Assembly (NCBI GenBank): GCA_031271555.1
Contig: JAISVN010000164.1
Coordinates: forward strand, 1 to 8,882
Source of the DNA: Candidatus Methanoplasma sp.
GTDB taxonomy: Archaea > Thermoplasmatota > Thermoplasmata > Methanomassiliicoccales > Methanomethylophilaceae
Direction: 5' to 3'
DNA: 8,882 nucleotides
A program made the translations under genes and the position numbers. Positions 5,753-8,882 of the stretch are shown one piece after another (position 1 is the stretch's first letter; the number at the start of each line of letters is the position of its first letter). The notes below the pieces were generated by a model, which searched no databases, was not told where the DNA came from, and saw only the letters and a list, made by a program, of their open reading frames with translations.

Positions 5753-6694
5753 ATGACAGACCTAGAACTTATTCCCGTAGAGGACATCAAAATAACAAAG
5801 AACATGACCGTGGACCAGCTGCTCAAAGCGATGGGAAATGCGGGAGGATTCACCGCCCAGAAGCTCGCCGATGCAACTAACATCGCGGAGTCCATGGCCA
5901 AGGACAAGGACTGTCTTAAGATCCTGTCGTTCCCCGCATGCATAATGGCCACCGGAACAAGGGGCGTCATCGTCGATATGGTTAAGAACGGTCTTGTTGA
6001 CCTGATCATAACGACCTGCGGAACGCTCGACCACGATCTGTCCAGAAGCTATGCCCAATATTACAAAGGCGACTTCATGATGGACGACGAGATGCTCAGG
6101 GAGAAGTACGAGATAAGCAGGCTCGGGAATGTCCTTGTCCCGGACGAATGCTACGGCGTTGTCCTCGAGGACAACCTCCTGCCGATGTTCGACGAGATAT
6201 TCGCAGAGACCCAATCCCTGACCACGCATGAGATAATAGATGCTGTCGGATCAAGGCTTAACGACGAGGACAGCCTCCTTTACCAGTGCCACAAGAAGGG
6301 CGTGCCCATAGTGGTGCCCGGCATAACCGACGGCTCATTCGGATGCCAGCTTTGGATGTACTACCAAACGCACAGAAAACTCCGCATAGACCTTTTCGGC
6401 GATGAGCAGATGCTCAGCGAGATGACCAACGGCGCCAAGACCATAGGCGCCGTAATCGTCGGCGGCGGGATATCCAAACACCACGTTATATGGTGGAGCC
6501 AGTTCAGAGGCGGGCTCGATTACTGCATATACCTGACGACCGCGGAAGAATACGACGGTTCGCTGTCCGGTGCACGCATCAGAGAGGCCGTATCCTGGGG
6601 AAAGGTCAAGGCCGATGCGAAGAAGATGACAGTTGAAGGGGATGCCACCATCACCTTGCCGGTGATATATGCCGGCGTCATGAACAGGATCTGA
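5753..6694 (+). CDS. dys: Deoxyhypusine synthase
   Basis: The 313-residue protein is deoxyhypusine synthase. It uses NAD+ and spermidine (or a related polyamine in archaea) to place an aminobutyl group on one lysine of translation factor aIF5A. Family blocks are all present: GGFTAQKLADA (31-41), SFPACIMATGTRG (59-71), IITTCGTLDHDL (85-96), RLGNVLVP (123-130) and VPGITDGSFG (188-197). GGGISKHHV (237-245) and GGLDYCIYLTTA (253-264) follow. The active-site lysine that forms the enzyme-substrate intermediate is K284 in EAVSWGKVKADA, so the enzyme looks functional. The length is normal for an archaeal form. AAGG stands eight bases before the ATG. It heads an operon, with seven bases to the next gene. 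The aIF5A gene is not in the window. Confidence 0.95.
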   Translation: MTDLELIPVEDIKITKNMTVDQLLKAMGNAGGFTAQKLADATNIAESMAKDKDCLKILSFPACIMATGTRGVIVDMVKNGLVDLIITTCGTLDHDLSRSYAQYYKGDFMMDDEMLREKYEISRLGNVLVPDECYGVVLEDNLLPMFDEIFAETQSLTTHEIIDAVGSRLNDEDSLLYQCHKKGVPIVVPGITDGSFGCQLWMYYQTHRKLRIDLFGDEQMLSEMTNGAKTIGAVIVGGGISKHHVIWWSQFRGGLDYCIYLTTAEEYDGSLSGARIREAVSWGKVKADAKKMTVEGDATITLPVIYAGVMNRI

Positions 6695-6701
6695 GGGCCA
6701 C

Positions 6702-7706
6702 ATGTCGAAAAAGATGCTTGTGCTTCCCGGGGACGGCGCAGGTCCCGAAATGGTGTCATCTGCGGTCAGCATACTTGAGCTGGTCGCAGGCGACAGATTG
6801 GAGATAAAATACGGGGACATAGGGCAGGCAGCATTCGTAAAGACATCCCAGTACCTTCCGGCGGAGACCGTGGACCTTGCGACAGATGCGGACATCATAA
6901 TTGCCGGGATAGTCACGGACGCTCCTTCTGACAGGAACTATCAGAATCCCATATTGGTGTTGAAAAGGCAACTGAATTTGTATTCGGTCGTGAGAAGGTT
7001 TTACCCTCTATGCCATGATGCAGGAAGAATGGACATCGATCTGATACTTGTGAACGGAAATCAGAACGCGCTCCCAAGCGTAACGGAGACCGAGTCTCTG
7101 GACGGGATCGATACACACAAATTCCTATCGACCGCCAGCGTCAAAAGGCTGTTCCAGATGGCGTTGCGCACGGCCTCGGTGTTGAACCGCAAGAAGATGA
7201 CGTGTGCGCACAGAGGCACCATGTTCCCAGCTTTGGACGGGATGTTCGTCGATGTGTTCTACAAAGAGCTCGCCGGAAGCGGACTGTTTTTGGAGGACGT
7301 GGATGTCGAAGATGTCGCAACGAGGCTGGTCATGGACCCGACCTCCATGGACGTCATAGTATCGAGCGACATATACGGGACCGTGCTGGCGGGCATCGCC
7401 TCCGGACTTGTCGGCGGAAACCATCTCATGCCTGCCGCAAGCATAGGGGACAATGCGGGCCTTTTCGAACCGGAGCACATGCCTGATCTGAAGACTATGA
7501 AGGAAGGGTACGTGAACCCTACATCTTCCATATTGTCGGGCATAATGGCCCTGGATTATCTGGGGATGTCGCTTGAAGCGGAGAAAGTTAGAAAAGCTGT
7601 AAGAAGCGTTTACGATATGGGGAAGACCACGCCTGATATCGGCGGGACTGCGACGACGAAAGAGTTCACCGAGTCGGTGATGAACGCCATCAGGAACGAA
7701 CAGTGA
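6702..7706 (+). CDS. Degenerate isocitrate/isopropylmalate dehydrogenase-family protein
   Basis: The 334-residue protein aligns along its length with the NAD(P)-dependent beta-decarboxylating dehydrogenases. It starts with LPGDGAGPEMV (8-18), has LKRQLNLYSVVRR (87-99) where the substrate arginines lie, and keeps SGLVGG and the NPTSSILSGIMALDYLG block near the end. However, the metal-binding motif NL-(F/Y)-GDILSDL is here DIYGTVLAGI (223-232). Two of the three metal-binding aspartates are therefore T227 and G231; the third, D204, remains. The catalytic lysine after H170 is arginine (R171). The ENTEG region reads GNQNA, and the NAD-loop HGSAPD is shortened to HMPD. Classical oxidative decarboxylation therefore seems unlikely: the protein may be a pseudoenzyme or act on something else. 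GAGG precedes the ATG seven bases after dys. Confidence 0.85.
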   Translation: MSKKMLVLPGDGAGPEMVSSAVSILELVAGDRLEIKYGDIGQAAFVKTSQYLPAETVDLATDADIIIAGIVTDAPSDRNYQNPILVLKRQLNLYSVVRRFYPLCHDAGRMDIDLILVNGNQNALPSVTETESLDGIDTHKFLSTASVKRLFQMALRTASVLNRKKMTCAHRGTMFPALDGMFVDVFYKELAGSGLFLEDVDVEDVATRLVMDPTSMDVIVSSDIYGTVLAGIASGLVGGNHLMPAASIGDNAGLFEPEHMPDLKTMKEGYVNPTSSILSGIMALDYLGMSLEAEKVRKAVRSVYDMGKTTPDIGGTATTKEFTESVMNAIRNEQ

Positions 7707-7715
7707 GGGACAGAG

Positions 7716-8768
7716 ATGAAGGACACCGGACACCGCGAACACGTAAGAGCAGCATTGGAACATGAGACCTCCGACAGGACACCGGTCAACAACTTCGCAC
7801 TGGTCACCGCGGCAAGGAGCGCAGGGTTCAAGGTCGAAGAGGCCAGACGCAACCCGAAGATCTCGGCCAAGGTCTCGATCGACTATTCAATGAAGACCCT
7901 CTCCGATTTCGTCAAACCCGTTCTGGATTCACAGATCCCATTCGCCGATCTCGGGATGGACGTCAAGTTCCCCGAGGACGATTACGGATACGTCAAAGGC
8001 CATCCCGTGAAGAGCATGGAGGACATAGACGATCTTGCATTCTTTGACCCGAACATAGCAAAGGAATGCCCCAATTTCACACAAGTGATAGTGAACGGCC
8101 TGGAAGAGACTGGCAGAATGCTCGAGGAAGACCTCCACATATGCGGATTGTCCTGGGGTCCGATCACGACGGCCGGCTACCTGATGGGTGCCGAGGACAT
8201 GCTGATGATGACCATGATCGAACCGGAGATGGTTAAAAAGCTCATCAACAAGACCGCTCCGTTCGTGACCTCCATGCAGAATAAGATGATCGATTCCGGT
8301 GCGACCGTCATGTGGATGGCGGATCCGACCTCTTCCGAGGACCTGATATCTCCGGATATGTTCATAGAATATTCCTATCCTGCACTGAAAGAGGTCATAT
8401 CGGATGTAAAGAACGAGCACGATGTGCCTTCGTTCCTGCACATCTGCGGGAACACCCTTGACATAATGCCCATGCTCCCCGAGTTGAAGGTGGATTGTTT
8501 CAGTTTCGATCACGGAGTGGATATCGTGAAAGCAAAAAAGAAGGCCGGAAACAGAATGGCGCTCATGGGCAACATAGACCCTGTGCGCATGATACTCAGC
8601 GGAACCCCGGAAACGATAATGGACGAGTGTTTCAGGATCATCGACGCCGCCGGAAGGGACGGAGGATTCATACTCGCTCCGGGATGCGAAACTCCTCAGG
8701 CCAGCCCGGATGAGAACGTCATCGCCATGGGAAGGGCGGGGATAGATTACTGGAGATCCCGCCACTAA
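7716..8768 (+). CDS. MtaA/MtbA-family methylcobamide:coenzyme M methyltransferase (uroporphyrinogen decarboxylase superfamily)
   Basis: The 350-residue protein has the uroporphyrinogen-decarboxylase fold of the MtaA/MtbA/CmuA group. Such enzymes take a methyl group from a corrinoid protein and pass it to coenzyme M, giving methyl-CoM for methanogenesis. The zinc-site pattern of that group is present: H242-x-C244 in FLHICGN, and C324 in LAPGCETP, which separates it from true heme-pathway decarboxylases. Other blocks are REHVRAALEHETSDRTPV (7-24), SWGPITTAG (146-154), WMADPTSSEDLISP (200-213), FDHGVDI (264-270) and LMGNIDPVRMILSGTPE (283-299). GAGGG lies just before the ATG, nine bases after the dehydrogenase-like gene. 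No substrate-specific methyltransferase or corrinoid protein gene is nearby, so the methyl donor, and whether CoM is the true acceptor, are unknown. Confidence 0.88.
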   Translation: MKDTGHREHVRAALEHETSDRTPVNNFALVTAARSAGFKVEEARRNPKISAKVSIDYSMKTLSDFVKPVLDSQIPFADLGMDVKFPEDDYGYVKGHPVKSMEDIDDLAFFDPNIAKECPNFTQVIVNGLEETGRMLEEDLHICGLSWGPITTAGYLMGAEDMLMMTMIEPEMVKKLINKTAPFVTSMQNKMIDSGATVMWMADPTSSEDLISPDMFIEYSYPALKEVISDVKNEHDVPSFLHICGNTLDIMPMLPELKVDCFSFDHGVDIVKAKKKAGNRMALMGNIDPVRMILSGTPETIMDECFRIIDAAGRDGGFILAPGCETPQASPDENVIAMGRAGIDYWRSRH

Positions 8769-8775
8769 GCGGATT

Positions 8776-8807
8776 AAATAAAAAAGTGTCTGAGGGCCCT
8801 CGGACAC
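8776..8807 (-). terminator. Palindromic terminator facing the minus strand
   Basis: GTGTCTGAGGG (8786-8796) and CCCTCGGACAC (8797-8807) form an 11-bp inverted repeat with one G-T opposition. On the minus strand it is followed at once by TTTTTTATTT (8785-8776). This is a good terminator for a gene arriving from the right. On the plus strand the hairpin lacks a T-run but may still end the dys operon message, whose last stop codon lies 17 bases away. Confidence 0.65.
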
Positions 8808-8815
8808 TCGATCCT

Positions 8816-8882
8816 TCATACAGAACGTTTTAGTGATGCCATCGATGAGACCGCGTAATGTCCATAATAATGTAAATGTAAA
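8816..8882 (-). CDS. Possible C-terminal end of a convergent gene, cut by the window edge
   Basis: A minus-strand frame entering from the right edge reads LHLHYYGHYAVSSMASLKRSV and stops at TGA 8818-8816. Nine bases later comes the hairpin and T-run at 8807-8776, which is where the terminator of such a gene would be. With only 21 or 22 residues visible no family can be named, and the frame could be chance. Confidence 0.3.
   Translation of the reverse strand, partial: LHLHYYGHYAVSSMASLKRSV

Noticed and set aside
7125..7763. Minus-strand open frame (212 codons) opposite the dehydrogenase-like gene
   Set aside because: It is antisense to a motif-supported gene, without a ribosome binding site or family resemblance.
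7929..8819. Long minus-strand open frame (296 codons) opposite the methyltransferase gene
   Set aside because: It is antisense to a gene with clear family motifs, has no recognisable domain, and its composition is rich in His, Arg and Val as expected from the reverse of coding sequence. It also runs through the terminator palindrome.
1..8882. CRISPR array, integrase, riboswitch or replication origin
   Set aside because: No regularly spaced repeats, cas or integrase motifs, origin-binding boxes or known riboswitch cores were seen on either strand.

Overview
The window reads as chromosomal DNA of a methanogenic archaeon, most likely of the order Methanomassiliicoccales (inference). The left half carries an archaeal-type transcription/translation operon: RNA polymerase E', Spt4, GTP-dependent dephospho-CoA kinase, eS24 and eS31. 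Promoters look archaeal (TATA boxes, one apparently leaderless gene). The right half encodes a zinc methyltransferase of the MtaA/MtbA family that moves methyl groups from corrinoid proteins to coenzyme M. None of the 13 stop codons I could read is TAG, which fits a pyrrolysine-using lineage but does not prove it.

Layout. 21-94: tRNA-Arg(CCG), minus strand. 207-2001: five-gene minus-strand operon rpoE1-spt4-DUF359 kinase-rps24e-rps27ae, with overlapping or nearly touching genes, a TATA box just upstream and a GC-rich hairpin after the last gene. 2103-4365: hppA, a membrane pyrophosphatase with its own TATA box and a clear hairpin/T-run terminator. 4387-4848: a small cysteine-rich protein resembling the C-terminal (MetV-like) domain associated with methylenetetrahydrofolate reductase. 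4897-5700: a patch of accessory character. It holds an inverted repeat, an AT-rich gene for a two-helix membrane protein with a bacterial PH-like domain, and the 3' end of a dead transposase whose end-repeat resembles the inverted repeat.

5753-8768: a tight plus-strand operon of three genes: deoxyhypusine synthase, a degenerate member of the isocitrate/isopropylmalate dehydrogenase family that has lost two metal-binding aspartates, and the MtaA/MtbA-like methyltransferase. Deoxyhypusine synthase activates aIF5A for translation. Its pairing with a probable pseudo-dehydrogenase and a corrinoid-linked methyltransferase is the least explained thing here and the best candidate for an undescribed system. 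At the right edge a palindrome followed on the minus strand by a T-run looks like the terminator of a convergent gene whose last codons may lie inside the window.
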